A program made the translations under genes and the position numbers. 64,000 bases of DNA from Quercus robur. Lineage: Eukaryota > Streptophyta > Magnoliopsida > Fagales > Fagaceae. Below are positions 33,237 through 45,075 of the stretch, in pieces; the stretch's first letter is position 1; every line of letters begins with the position of its first letter. The stretch lies in assembly GCF_932294415.1 (NCBI RefSeq), contig NC_065538.1, positions 52,798,343-52,862,342 on the forward strand, read 5' to 3'. The notes beneath the pieces were generated by a model that was not told the origin of the DNA, ran no database searches, and saw nothing but the letters and a program-made list of their open reading frames with translations.

Positions 33237-33920
33237 TGTGGGGTCCAATAATTGATGGGCCAGGCCCACTTGCTGATGGAGAGTTCAAAGGCCTAAGCCG
33301 AAAAAGGTCATGGCCCGAGCTCAAGAATAATAAGGCCCAATTGGCCCGGAGAAGCAGCCGAGGACAGTGCAATCCTCGGCTGACCCAAAGATCCACCAAG
33401 AAGAGGGGCAAAATGGTAAAGGGACATGCTTGAAGGGAAATCTAAAATATCTAGGAAAGGCTGCCTTTACCATCTTCCCCATGCATATCTCTGCGCCTGA
33501 CAGAGCCTTATCCTTTAACTTTATTAACCACTCCCAACAACTTTGGGTTGTGATTGACAGGACAAGTATCAGTCTTGGAAATGTCGACCCTACACGTGGA
33601 CGAAGGAAAATGAATGCAGACTAGTATAAAAAAAAAAATAAATAATATAGAGGGGGAGGACTGGCCAAAAAAGAAAGGCTCCCAGTCTACCTCCAGAAGA
33701 AAGGCTCCCAGTCTACCTCCAGAAGAAAGGCTTCCAGTCTACCTCCAGAAGAAAGGCTCCAAGGGTGAAAGCGCTTAAATCACATATGAACACCACCAGA
33801 ACCACCACTGGGTAACTAAGGCCTAGCCTTTCGAATCCACTCTCTACAAATGATATTGTTTGGGCCCTTTCACGTGCAAACCCAACTCTAATGCGGTTCG
33901 TCGCGAAACGTGTCCCTACA
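33237..33920 (+). repeat. 3' LTR of non-autonomous element copy 1 (684 bp)
   Basis: Matches the 5' LTR closely. It is 26 bp longer through a third CCAGTCTACCTCCAGAAG subrepeat. Confidence 0.92.
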
Positions 33921-33925
33921 GTAAC

Positions 33926-34652
33926 CATGTACCCTAAGAACTTCCCTAATTCAACACCAAAAGAGCACTTAGAAGAATTAAGTCACAGTTTATGTTTCCT
34001 CAAGATCTTAAAGATATTCCTGAGATCATTAATATGCTCAGATTCCAACTTACTCTTAACCACCATGTCATCTATATAAATCTCAATGTTTTTTTCTAGC
34101 TGTGGCTCAAATATCCTAGTCATCATCCTCTGGTAAGTAGACCCTGCATTCTTTAGACCAAAAGACATCACCTTGTAGTGGTAATTCCTAGTAAGGGTAA
34201 AAAAAGCTGTCTTCTCCTGATCACCCAAAGCTAAAGGTATCTGATGGTACCCTTGAAAGATGTCCAAGAAGCTCATCCGTGGGTGGCCTACAGTTACATC
34301 CACTAACTAGTCTATTCGAGGCATGAGAAAAAGATCTTTGGAACAAGCTTTATTTAGATCTGTGAAGTCTACACATACCCGCCATTTTCTCGTTCTTCTT
34401 CTTCACCACCACTGTATTGGCCAACCACTCAGGATAAAACACTTCCTTAATAGCCCCAACCTACTTAAACTTGTTCACCTCCTCCTTGACAGCATTAGAG
34501 TGCTCTTTAGATGAGCCCTGGTGTGGTTGCTTCCTAGGGAGGGTAGCTAGGTTGACATTCAGATGATGGCAAATGAAGTCTGGATCCACCCTAGGAGCTT
34601 CATAAGCATTCCATGCGAACACATCAATATTTCTCTTTAGAAATGCTAACAA
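33926..34652 (-). pseudogene. Reverse transcriptase region of the Tat element (N-terminal part)
   Basis: Block 34652-34461 (LKRNIDVFAWNAYEAPRVDP, then a basic linker with KEEVNKFK) is followed by 34303-33983, which contains FLDIFQGYHQIPLAL, MSFGLKNAGSTYQRMM and the active-site YIDDMVVKS. Stops and frameshifts separate the two. The domain resumes across the nested element at 28092. Confidence 0.9.
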
Positions 34653-34699
34653 TTCTTTCTTCTCCTGAGGAGGTAACTGAACTCCGACCTAAAAAAACT

Positions 34700-35189
34700 T
34701 CTTTGGATTACCATCTATAGCAATTTCCTCCAACTTCTGACACTTTGCCTCTTCCGACACTGCATTTGTAGATAGAATCGAAATCCTTGATTGCTATGAG
34801 CCCCCCTCAGCAGAGGTCAAGGATTCAGCTTCAGGCTGATGCATAATTGCAACCACCAGGCATTGCCAAACCATGGATTGACACCCAACAAGCTCTTCAA
34901 TCTGGTACTTCGATAGATATTTCACCTTCAGATGCAGAGTTGAAGAAATGGCCTCTAGGGCATGAAGCCAGGGTCTTGTCACAATGGTCGTGTAGGGAGA
35001 ATAAGCATCCATAACAATGAAGTCCACCTTTACTACTTCTAAACCTACTTACACAGGAAGTCTAATCTGACCCCTTACAATGATAACTTTCCCATTAAAA
35101 CTTACCAAAGGTGAATCATAGGCTGTCAAATCCTCAGGCTTCAAGTTAAGCCCTTTGTATAAGTCAGGGTACATAATCTCTACACCACT
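34700..35189 (-). pseudogene. Protease C-terminal part and linker of the Tat element
   Basis: After the 2.9-kb insertion the frame resumes as GVEIMYPDLYKGLNLKPEDL, the second half of a retroviral-type aspartic protease. It continues to VKVDFIVMDAYSPYTTI with one stop between. Confidence 0.75.
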
Positions 35190-38105
35190 ATTGTCACGAC
35201 CTAAACCTGTAGCCAGAATTTAAAGCATGACCGACATGTTAATATCAAGTTTACCTTAATACTAACACAAATTAACCTAAATTGAAGGTGCTTATCAAGA
35301 ATATTTTCTTGTATTTCTGCTTATTTCTTGCATAAAAGCCACAATATACAAAAATGATGAAAACCTTGAAAATTCATTCCATTTGAACTTTGCAAGATTG
35401 CCACTTAGCTGAAACTTAAGATATACGTGTAAATATTATACAGCTAAACATTTAGCAAAACTCTTATTACAAACATAACCCCAAAGACATACAATTAGAG
35501 TTCAAAATAAACTAAGGTACTAAATAACATTTGTGCTCAAGGATCAAGTACATCTTGATTCCTTCTATACAATAAAAGAGCTAAAACTACTATATAACCA
35601 AAAAAACTCTACATTCTAACAAACGAAAATCATAGAATCCTTGCCACCTCTAATACTCTTGCTGCTTCCAGGAAGAATTTATGCACTGAAATATAATAGG
35701 ATGAGCTGCGAAGCCCAGTAAGGTTTTAAGCTCCATAGGCCTTTAATAAGAATACATGTAAATAAAATATTTTATGGATATGTCAGCTTTGATAAAATAG
35801 CCTTCATACTATTCATATTGCTCTTGAACTAACTTATGAGCTTTTAGATGAAAATACTTTATTTTCCTTTCATATCATAATAAAAGGACAAAATAAGGAA
35901 CTTAAACATAATTCAGTAATCTTAACTTTGAATAGAATATAAAATATTTTATCATAACTTCTCATCAGACTTATAACACATTCAATATACCTTTCTTATC
36001 ATCATAATTTTCTTATAATTTCCAAATAATTTAATAGCTCATTTGTAATACATATTAGTTAATTCAATTGTAAGTCTGTCACAAATTTGGGAGGCTTCTA
36101 GCATAGAGTGTCAGGCATCCAGCATTCCCCACAATGCTAAGTAATTCCGGAATCATATCATAATACATATTTTCAACCATAAGGGTAGGTTGACATCCTC
36201 CACAAGTTGGCTGTTACCAACAAGGGTAAGTACAGCAGAGCCAGTCCCACTTTTAATGGCCAATCAGAATCTCCATGGAAATACCAGTACTATAACCCCT
36301 ATTGCTTAAATTCAGATTATAACAATGGAATAACTGAAAACTATATTTTTCTGATAACTTTGATTTGACATAATTTTTTCACAACAGTAGCATATCCACT
36401 CCATTCTTAAATATTATGTTTGTGATATAAATAATAGTATCAATATGTTAAAATTATTATGTATATAAGATTGAACAACTCACGAACACATATTTTACTT
36501 AAATCATGCATATATGTAATATCTCTAATTAAAAACTTTAATGCATAATACTTTTCTAAATAATCTTTATACTTATCAAAAGCACATGTCATAAATCCCT
36601 TACTTGAAAACAGAAGACGCGAAAGCTCAACTGTCCATGTTCTCGTTCTCACTATCTAAATAAAAAACCAAAACTTATTACTGAAAAACTCTTCCTAATA
36701 TATAAAATTATACCTCAATCACAACCTAACTCTCAAACTCAGGAAAATCCTTACTTTCTATCACACAAGGTTTCTCAAAGCACATGATACAATTATCAAA
36801 CACATTATGTACCCAAACCATAGAGAAATAAAGGTATAGAATTTATCTATGATCCAAATATACCAAAGGATAAGCATATTAAATTATAGCTCAAAACACC
36901 AACCTTAACTTGAGAATTAAATCCACAAAGTCAGGTACAGCACATGTTATTCACTGCTCATTTCAGCAACGTATGCTCCATTTGTAAAATACAAATGGGC
37001 TATACACACACATCCAAATGTCATGAAATTATACAGAACCACTCCCCTGTATATCTAGTATATACCATAAATATTTTGGAGTCAAAGCATAAACTCATGA
37101 TTTATTAAAAATCACGCAAGACAGCGTACTCAAATCTGTCCTGACAGAATTTCTTGCAACTTAGAAAATAAACCATTATTTTTCTACTCATCCAAATGTT
37201 GTGAGACTACTTCCATAACAACCATGTGTGTCTTAGAATTCATAAAAACTACTTTTAGCCTCTTAATTCACAGAAAATGATTTAATATAGATTTTTCTTG
37301 TTGTGAACATCAAATCTATCATAGTGACAGTTTCAACATATGTTCTTACAAAATCATCAACTAATAGCAATTGGCCTCCATTTCATTTGGGTATTTTTAT
37401 ACCTATACTAAACATACTAAAATTCGTTAATAAGCATCCAATTGATCACAATATCATCAAACTTTCAAATCACTAAAACAGAATCATAGTTCAGCCTCTA
37501 AAATCAGATTAGAGAATAAAGAAGGGAAAATAAACAAAACAATTATACTATCAACATACCCAAAATCAAATGAGGTTTTGATTATCTTCCCACAAACTGA
37601 AGCTAAACTTTAGTAAGAGCTTGATTCCTTCTTAGAGAGAGATATCTATGATTTTTAGTGCAAGAAAATGAGAGCTGTTATGAGAAGTAAGGTGTTGCCG
37701 ATCGAAAAGCAAAGAAAGAAAAGCAAGGAGCAAAGAAAGAAGAAAAGAAAGAGTAAAGAAAAATGAACCAAGAAGGTTCTGGTGCAGCAAAAGAAAAATA
37801 AGGATATTGACTTTGGGGTGGGGCACGTGTGATGCTAAGGAAAGAAAAATTACAGCCCACTTTTCAACCTTTTGGCATTTACACTTTTCACCCCCTTATA
37901 AGCTTATATTTCTAGAAAGCCCAAATAATATAACTTTACATATATGTATATCCTTACCTTCATAAATTTCTATCCATAAGATTAAAATAGCATATATGTT
38001 TTATAATATCACAATATCAAAGCTTCATGCACTTAAAAGTAATTAAGATAATAACATGCATATAAACCCATAATATTAATTATGCAATTAGGTTGGGGTG
38101 TTATA
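35190..38105. mobile_element. 2.9-kb insertion of unknown class in the Tat protease gene
   Basis: AT-rich noncoding DNA with ends ATTGTCACGACC (left) and, inverted, TATAACACCCCAACC (right), a weak inverted similarity. The interrupted reading frame (VDQGS on one side, GVEIM on the other) fixes a 3-bp duplication, ACT, at 35187-35189 and 38106-38108. There is no coding domain on either strand. A 3-bp duplication argues against an LTR element (4-6 bp) and a hAT (8 bp) and would fit a CACTA or PIF-type DNA element, but neither set of canonical ends is present. Confidence 0.6.
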
Positions 38106-38432
38106 ACTGCCCTGGTCCACCAACACCCTCTTCATATCATACCCTCCTATCCTGAGCGTGACCATTAAAACATCATCGTGTGGTTGTATGGTTCCAATCT
38201 TGTCTTCATCCGAAAAACTCAACGCTGGTTGGATCTCTACTCTTACCCTCTTTGGCTCAGAATTAGAGTTCTTGGTGGGTGGTTGAGCCACAGACATCAC
38301 CCTAGAGGCATGAGAACCAGTTCTCCCAAAAGCAGTGAAGATGACATTAATTGTGCCCCAAGGGGGCCTTGAGGAAGCGTTTCCCTGAGCCCATGACCTT
38401 ACTTGGTCTCCTTGCCCATTGGGCCAATACAA
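38106..38432 (-). pseudogene. Protease N-terminal part of the Tat element
   Basis: A 114-aa ORF ends in VTLRIGGYDMKRVLVDQGS, the aspartic protease active-site region. The D-Q-G-S wording replaces the usual D-T/S-G. The frame is cut by the 2.9-kb insertion, which contributes the last few residues of the ORF. Confidence 0.8.
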
Positions 38433-38654
38433 AAACTATTGTAACCTTCCATCCCTGACTAGTTGCTCCAGATAATTCTACAAAGTTCTACAGTCCTCGG
38501 TGGTATGCCCTCGAACCTGGTGATACTGGCAATGAAGACTTTGGTTGCGCCTCATGGGATCTTCTCCCATCTTGTTTAGCCATTTGAAGTATGGCTCATT
38601 ATTGATCTTCTCCAAGACTTGATGTACTAGCTCTAGGAATACTGTGTTAACCAC

Positions 38655-39536
38655 CTAAGGAGCCGTAGACCCAGATTGCCCGGCAAAATCCCTTCGGGGC
38701 CTGTTATTATTGTATCTGTTCGGCCTGAAATCCCTCTTGTCCTTAGGGATAACCTTAGCCTTTCCTTTCCCTTGCTGCTGATCTTGCTCAATCCGCTTGT
38801 ATTCGTCAATACGGTCCATAAGCCGACGCACGCTCTTTATCAGCTTCTTGGTCAAAGACTTTCTCAAATTGTGCTCGGCAGGTAGGCTGACCTTGAAAGT
38901 CCTTATAGCTACGTAATCAAAGTCCCCATCGATCTCATTGAACATCTCCCAGTATCTGTTTGAATACGTTTTTAGGGTCTCCCCTTCTCGTATGGACATG
39001 GACAATAGGGAATCTAAGGGCTGAGGAACCCTACTGCACGTAATAAAACGAGATCCAAACACCTAGGTGAGCTCTTTAAAGGAATCAATAGAACCTGCGC
39101 TTAGGCCATTAAACCACCTCATTGCCATAGGTCCCAAGCTGGATGTGAATACCTTACACATCAAGGTCTCATTCTTGGAATGCACTGACATCCTCTAGTT
39201 GAAGTGGCTAACATGCTCCATAGGGTCTGTTCAACCATTGTACTTGGTGAACGTGAGCTGAGTGAACCACCGAGGAAGTCTCCCTCCCTTAATTCTGCGC
39301 ATGAAAGGTGATCTAGAAATTTGGCTGAGCATTCAGCTCATCGTATCGTTTCCCAAGCCTTTGGAAGATAAGTTCCTGTTTCTGCGCTTATGGTGGTAGT
39401 CCTCATCATACGAGAAAAACTTACTAGGAGGAGTCCTTGATTTGGGTCCATAACTACCATCCTCTTTATCATAAGAAGAGAAGTCAGAATTGGAGGGAGT
39501 TCGCCTTCGCCGTTCGTGGCGCAACTTCCTCTTCAA
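38655..39536 (-). pseudogene. gag region of the Tat element
   Basis: Block 39062-38655 is a retrotransposon gag domain: LDSLLSMSIREGETLKTYSN, then RYWEMFNEIDGD and a basic tail with RFRPNRYNNNRPR-like content. Block 39536-39333 is the basic, Ser-rich N-terminal part. The segment between them (39063-39332) is readable only with frame changes. The zinc knuckle region around 38440-38640 is not intact. Confidence 0.8.
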
Positions 39537-39763
39537 GTGATCAATCTCCAGTTAAATGGCTTTGGTATTCTCCTCATGAGAAAGATGACTCCTTCTTCGA
39601 GACTGGCTCCTGCTAGTATGGGTGGTATGCACATTAACTTCCCAGTCCCTTCTGCGCTCAAGATTAACAAAATGATCTTGACATTGGGACCCCATCGATT
39701 CCTCTAAATTCGGACCTGAACCTACCATATTTGGACGTTAAAATCACTACAGCACTAGAAATC

Positions 39764-39781
39764 CCCACAAATGGCGCCAAC
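39764..39781 (-). promoter_or_regulatory. Primer binding site of the Tat element
   Basis: Minus-strand GTTGGCGCCATTTGTGGG abuts the 5' LTR end. It establishes that the element reads on the minus strand. Confidence 0.75.
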
Positions 39782-41015
39782 TGTAAGGACACAATTTGGC
39801 TCCCAAGCACAAAGGATTGATGAACTTAGGCCTAAAGAGCCCAATATAATGAATTTGTAGAGAGTGGGTTGTAAACTGGACTTTAATGAGTTAGACAATA
39901 AGTAAAATGGATCCAAATGACAAGAAAATGAAGATAGACTTGTGTAATCTAAAGAAAATCGTCCTCGGCATAGTCCGAGGAGATCAGTTCTTATATATTT
40001 CTTCCTAAGTTTGATTACAAGTTCAACTCTTGATTGCTACAATGTTTCTCTTTTAATTTTCCGATCCTATTATTTTAGGGTATTCTTTCTGTTTTATACT
40101 ACCTTCCTTCTTTCCTCTTTATGCTCCACGTGTAAGGTAGATTGCTGGTGTTGGTCCTTGTCCCATCAGCACCTTCCTGAAATTTCTAGTAGCAGCTATA
40201 AGGCTGAAAATTACTGTTCAGGTATCACCTCCACATTAATGTGGCTAGTTGGTTAGGTGCAAAGTATTTAATGCGATGGTAGCAACTTTCTCTTTAGATA
40301 TTTTAGAACTTCCTTCTATCCTGTGCTTCTATAATGCTTATCTATATCAATAAAATCTCCTGGAACCCAGCCCTAGATGGTAGATCACCTTCTCAGACCT
40401 CGACTTTACTTGGTTGAGGAGGGATTCATCCTCGAACCACCCTCATGGGCCCTTATGATTAAAATTAATATCTTCACTCACCCTGGATGGTAGACCACTC
40501 CTCTGATCAAAACTAATTTCTTTACGCTCTACGTGTAGGGTAGATTGCTGGTATTGGTCCTTGTCCCATTAGCACCTTCCTGAAGTCTTTGGTAGCAGCT
40601 ATAAGGCTGAAAATTACTATTTAGGTATCACCTCCATATTAATGCGGCCAGTTGGTTGAGTGCAAATTATTTAATGCGGTGGTAGCAGCTTTCTCTTTAG
40701 ATATTTTAGAACTTCCCTCTATCCTGTGCTTCTGTGATGCTTATTTGTATCAATAGAATCTCCTAGAACGCTGCCCTAGATGGTAGACCACCTTCTCGGA
40801 CCTCGGCTTTACTCAGCTAAGGAGGGATTCATCCTCGAACCACCCTCTGGGCTCTTATGATCAAAACTAATTTCTTCACTTGCTAACACAGACTCCTCTA
40901 ATTATGTTCACCATTCCTCGGACTACTTCATGTCCTCAGATTGGGCCTCCGGCCCAATATATATAAATAAATAAATATATATATATATATATATTGCTGG
41001 GTCTAACACTCTTAC
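39782..41015 (-). repeat. 5' LTR of the Tat element (1234 bp) with internal duplication
   Basis: Plus-strand limits are TGTAAGGACACAATTTGG and CACTCTTACA. It is about 400 bp longer than the 3' LTR. A segment beginning TCCACGTGTAAGGTAGATTG (about 40125) recurs from about 40530 (CTACGTGTAGGGTAGATTG) with the same downstream order. A (TA)n run lies at 40977-40994. Confidence 0.9.
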
Positions 41016-41220
41016 AAAAATATTGTAGAAAAGTTTGTGGTTGTAGCATTACTTTTAGAAGAATCAATAATATTGTTAAGGAGAGGGGGCAAAGAGTAAT
41101 TTTATAAAACAAAATTGTTAAAATTAGTACCTATATATATACTAATAAATTTTAAAAAGAAAAATTGGGGGTGGTCATTGCCCCTCAAAGCCCAAGTGTG
41201 CCTTCGTCCATGCATTACAT

Positions 41221-42700
41221 ACTACAATTAATAGAGTATAAAGTATAACATAAAATCTATTTCAAACTAACTATGTGTGGATTTTTTTCCTCTTTCTTTA
41301 TTATTATTATTATTATTTTTTTTTTTTTTATAGTTCATTTTTCCCATTTGGGAAGAGGTTATTTCTTTTCTTTCTTTGTTTACATATCAGAAAAATAATT
41401 TAATGATATTTTCTTTCCACTTGATTTATATATATATAGTCAATTTAATTTTTTTTTTAAATTTTTTGAATTAACTAACTTTGTTGTTCCTCTAATTGAT
41501 GATGAGACACATTCCTAGAAAAAAAAAGTGAAAATTTAATTTTTGACACATAAAACGAATGTCAAGAGTCAAGACCATAAAAAAAAAAAAAAAGAATAAT
41601 AAAAAATGAAATTGCACGTGTAACCCATGCATATACACATGTATATTTAAAAGTAATGATCGATATATTACAAGAAGAATACCTAGTTGTAATAACTAAT
41701 AAATGACTATACAACGAATGAGCAATGTGTGATTGAAATTTGGCTTATTAGAAAATAATAATTAATCATCTGAGACCTTGAAATTATTTTATTCTATTAT
41801 CAACCATAGAGTTTGATGATTATTTCTCTTTACATTAATTTTTCAAAGAGGATAATATTCCATAAGTATGAAAACCCATTAGAAAATGCATAGTTAATTT
41901 TTGGAACCTAGTATTGTCGACAAATTTTATATTGAAGTTTTATTTAAGTTAAAGAAAAGTTTAAAATTCAAAGAGAATTTGAGTGAATTTCAAATAGATT
42001 GAAAATAACTAAATGAGTTAGAAGTGGTTTTAGATGGGTACTTTGATGTAGTTTCAATTAAAGAGACCCTTGATACAAGTGTAAAAAGATAAACATTATA
42101 ACACAAATTGATTCTTTATGACTTGAATTGGTCAAATTCTTGTATTTGATTATTTAAGGGGAAAAAAGAACCACTTCAAAGGATAGACACTATTGTAAAC
42201 TTTATGCATTCAATTTTTATACATTTTATGATACTGTAACTCATGCTTATATACAAAAACATTAAATAGTAGTAATGATGAGTTGATCTTATCTAAGTGA
42301 GTGAATTGTCACCTTGGCTTTTGCATCTAGTATTATAAGTAGGCCACTTGATACTAAAAATTAAGAATTCAAATTGGACACTTGATGCAAAATTAATCTA
42401 TAATTAGAAGTAGGATTTTAATTGTGCCTCAACTTTAATATATTGTATGGAAAATTTTTTGTTTACATTGTACTATCCATATAAGATTTACATTGTAGAC
42501 TAAACATTAAATCTTACCTGAATGGTAAAATATAAACTAATAATTTTCCATATTATATATGATATGATTAGCATTGTGATACAAGCACTCAGTTGCCACG
42601 GGAGAAGAGGAAATACCATGTCAATTTTTGTAAACCTTATGTTTTCAATTAATTTTTGTATTTGATTATTTTAGGCAAAAAAAAAAAAAAAAAAAAAAAA
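41221..42700. other. AT-rich intergenic DNA
   Basis: No coding signal. Homopolymer runs at 41320-41332 (T) and 41578-41594 (A). Confidence 0.5.
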
Positions 42701-42702
42701 AA

Positions 42703-43068
42703 AACACACACTAGAAACTAGAAAGTCTAAATTAGTAGTGTCATTTGTAAGCAGCATGCTGCCACTAATGGAGATCTTGCTACACTTATTGATGACTGCA
42801 GGGTGTTGCTGGGGCAGATTCCTCAAGTCAGAGTGCAGCACTGTTATAGGGAATGGTTGTGCAAATGCCTTAGCAAGAAAGGGAACCTCTTCACGATATG
42901 ATTTTGTACCTTTTGATGTTCCTCCCTCATTTGTTTTGCCTTTCTTATCTTTTGATAACTCCGGTTTGTATTGTGACTGTGTCTGTAATATTGATACTTC
43001 TATTATCCAATCATTAATACTCTCCAATTTATCAAAAAAAAAAAAAAAAAAAAAAAAAAAACACTAGA
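42703..43068 (+). mobile_element. 5'-truncated LINE 3' end with A-tail
   Basis: The plus-strand ORF2 end reads GQIPQVRVQHCYREW/NGCANALARKGTSSRYDF (a frame shift separates the two halves), the RNase H end of plant L1. It is followed by a short 3' UTR ending TTTATC plus about 26 A. ACACTAGAAA occurs before (about 42708-42717) and after (43061-43070), a candidate target duplication. The insertion is about 350 bp. Confidence 0.7.
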
Positions 43069-43108
43069 AAGGATAAACAGTATAGTAAACCTTATGTAAT
43101 AAATGTTT

Positions 43109-44008
43109 GGGTAAACTACATAAATGGTCCTTATTCTTTACATCAAATGTCAATTTCGTCCCTAACTTTTTAATTGTGTTAATTTAGTTCATAATCTTTC
43201 AGTGTTTTATCATTTTAGTCTTTACGGTTATCTATTACTAAAAAAAGTTTGCTGAGCCAAATAAAATAATAAAAAATTAATTTACCTACCATATCACTAT
43301 TGTACAACCACATCATATTAGATTTTTTTTTACTAAATACTAAATAGTGGTTCTCACGTGAGTTTAGTTGTTGGGAGAAAAATTAAAATCCCTAAAAACT
43401 CTCTCTCTTTAGACTCTCATCACCCTCACTCACACTCACTCATCTGTCCCTAATCTCTAACTAACTCTATTAAAACAAAAGTTGTAGATGGTAGCGGCAA
43501 GGACCGGCAGTGGTTGGTTGCTGTAGAATTTTAGGCTCCTTTCTTTGTCCAAAGGCCTTTCACTAACTAAAATTGGCTCATACTCTTTTTCAATGAATCC
43601 CCAATTTGGGTCTTTGCGTAAATCGGTTAGATATCAAAATCTTGAGCACACAGAGCTTGAGAACCTGAAGAGCAAAGACCAAATGTCTATAGTTTCAAGC
43701 TCTTCTTCTCCAAAAACAATCAAACTCCCAATAAGCCTTCAAAATCCCAACTGAGACCTTAACAAGATGAAAATAGCTTGCAAGGTCAGCCTTCTCAAAA
43801 CCCAAGTCAAGGTTTGTGGAACCATCTTATGGTGGTAAAGCAAATTTGGCAGCAGAGAAAACCCAAGTAAGGAATACAAATACCAGTAGCTCTAATAGGA
43901 AATTAGGAATTCGCCTAATGTTGCTTCCCCAAGTCACAAAGTTAGTGTCGATAATCCATAAGAGAACTTGAATTTGTTAATCATATGACAACAATTAGTT
44001 TTAGTTTT

Positions 44009-44053
<45 letters not shown>

Positions 44054-44268
44054 TAATTTTAATATGATGTGGTTGCACAGTTGGCAATTGATGTGGCAAG
44101 TTAGTTAATTTTATATTATTCTGTCAGAATTTTCCATCCAAGAGATAACGGCAAGGCCCAAAATGACACAATATTGAAATGTTAGAGACTAATTTGATAC
44201 AATTAAAAAGTTATGGATCAAATTGATATAAGGTGTAAAAGGATAAGGAATATTTTTATAGTTTACCC
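43109..44268. mobile_element. Mutator-like element with possible captured sequence
   Basis: Ends GGGTAAACTACATAAATGG and, inverted, GGGTAAACTATAAAAATATT extend into longer inverted similarity (CCTTATTCTTTACA against CCTTATCCTTTTACA). Flanks TAAATGTTT (43100-43108) and TAAATTTTT (44269-44277) match at 8 of 9 positions, the Mutator 9-bp duplication. There is no transposase. The interior 43480-43960 is GC-richer with a 69-aa ORF (43545-43754) unlike the rest, so it may be a captured host gene fragment (Pack-MULE-like). Poly-T lies at 44013-44047. Confidence 0.65.
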
Positions 44269-44536
44269 TAAATTTTTATAGTAAGTTTTATTAGCACTGT
44301 GAAAAAAAGAGATATTTGGCATTGTATTGTAAAAAACTTAAATAAAATAAACATTTATAACCAATTTGGAGGGATGGGGAGTAGCCAACTACTTCGCCTC
44401 CCTCCTCATTCATCCAAATTGGCCATTAAGGTTTGGTTGAAACAAACAAGGGATTTGAGGAACAATGTAGAATTTGAATTCAGCAATGTTGAAATGCCAT
44501 GTGAAATTTATAGTAATTTGAAAAGCAAATTTCGGT

Positions 44537-45075
44537 AGGGGTGACAAAATTCAACACTACTGACTACACGACAAGAAGTTAGTAGGTTATGAGTTGAGGA
44601 TTAATGAATTTGTGTCATATATAGGTTGACACAACTAAACTGTTTAATAAACATGTTATGTTTGAGCCCAACCTATGAAACCCATTTAACTAAATGTCAT
44701 TTTACCAATATACCCTTCAAAACCTAGTTATATAATATTATTAGTTGTGATTTATTTTGTTTGACATATTGTGATTAATTATTTGTGATTTTAAGATAAG
44801 TTTTAGTTTTGAATGTCTATTTTTAGTTTTTCATAGTGCATAGCAATTGGGTTAATACTAAAATTTGAATTATTTTTTTCTTCACTTTGATAAAATCTGA
44901 TAAATGGGTCAGTGTGATTAACCCATTTAATAAACAAGTTGTGTTAAGGTTAAGAAGTTCAGATCCATTTAATAAATGTATCGGGTTAATGTTGATTCAT
45001 ATAGTTAAATACTCATGAGTTATGAGTCAACACGATATGTACCCGACACGCTAACAAGAATTGCCACTAATAGAT
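44537..45075. mobile_element. Probable DNA-transposon remnant
   Basis: GTTGACACAAC, AACCCATTTAATAAAC and CGGGTTAATGTTGATTC words of a common plant nonautonomous repeat type lie between TAGGGGTGACAAAATTC and a weak inverse ending GAATTGCCACTAATAG. No reliable target duplication was found; the boundaries are approximate. Confidence 0.35.

Larger units (their letters stand above)
28093..33920 (+). mobile_element. Non-autonomous LTR element (copy 1), nested in Tat RT
   Basis: 5' LTR 28093-28750 and 3' LTR 33237-33920 begin TGTGGGGTCCAATAATTG and end GTGTCCCTACA. The target duplication GTAAC lies at 28088-28092 and 33921-33925. PBS-like ATTGGCGCCGTCTGTGGG follows the 5' LTR and PPT TTTTGAGGGGCTAT precedes the 3' LTR. 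The 4.5-kb interior has no gag or pol. It holds a 13-unit 80-bp array, a decayed relative of that array, internally duplicated noncoding blocks and a purine-rich block. It splits the Tat RT at the codons for GYMVT. LTR differences by eye are about eight or nine substitutions plus a 26-bp repeat gain, so it is much younger than its host. Confidence 0.92.
19945..41015 (-). mobile_element. Tat-lineage Ty3 LTR retrotransposon with two nested insertions
   Basis: On the minus strand the order is 5' LTR (41015-39782), PBS, gag, protease, RT, RNase H, integrase, tandem repeats, an antisense accessory gene, PPT, and 3' LTR (20775-19945). The target duplication AAAAT lies at 19940-19944 and 41016-41020. 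The RT-RNaseH-integrase order defines Ty3; the second RNase H-like domain and the antisense gene before the 3' LTR are known for the Tat clade. Two later insertions split RT (28093-33920) and protease (35190-38105); removing them and their duplications leaves about 12.3 kb. Stops and frameshifts throughout mean it is dead. Confidence 0.9.
19641..41212. mobile_element. Small hAT-like element split by the 21-kb Tat retrotransposon
   Basis: The left part (19641-19944) begins CAGGGACGAAGCCAAGA. The right part (41016-41212) ends so that its inverse reads CATGGACGAAGGCACAC. The flanks CACTATAT (19633-19640) and CATTACAT (41213-41220) match at 6 of 8 positions, fitting an aged 8-bp hAT duplication. 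About 500 bp remain once the retrotransposon is removed. The interior is noncoding. Confidence 0.65.

Noticed and set aside
35190..38105. Solo LTR
   Set aside because: The frame-defined duplication is 3 bp and the right end lacks the TG/CA terminus.
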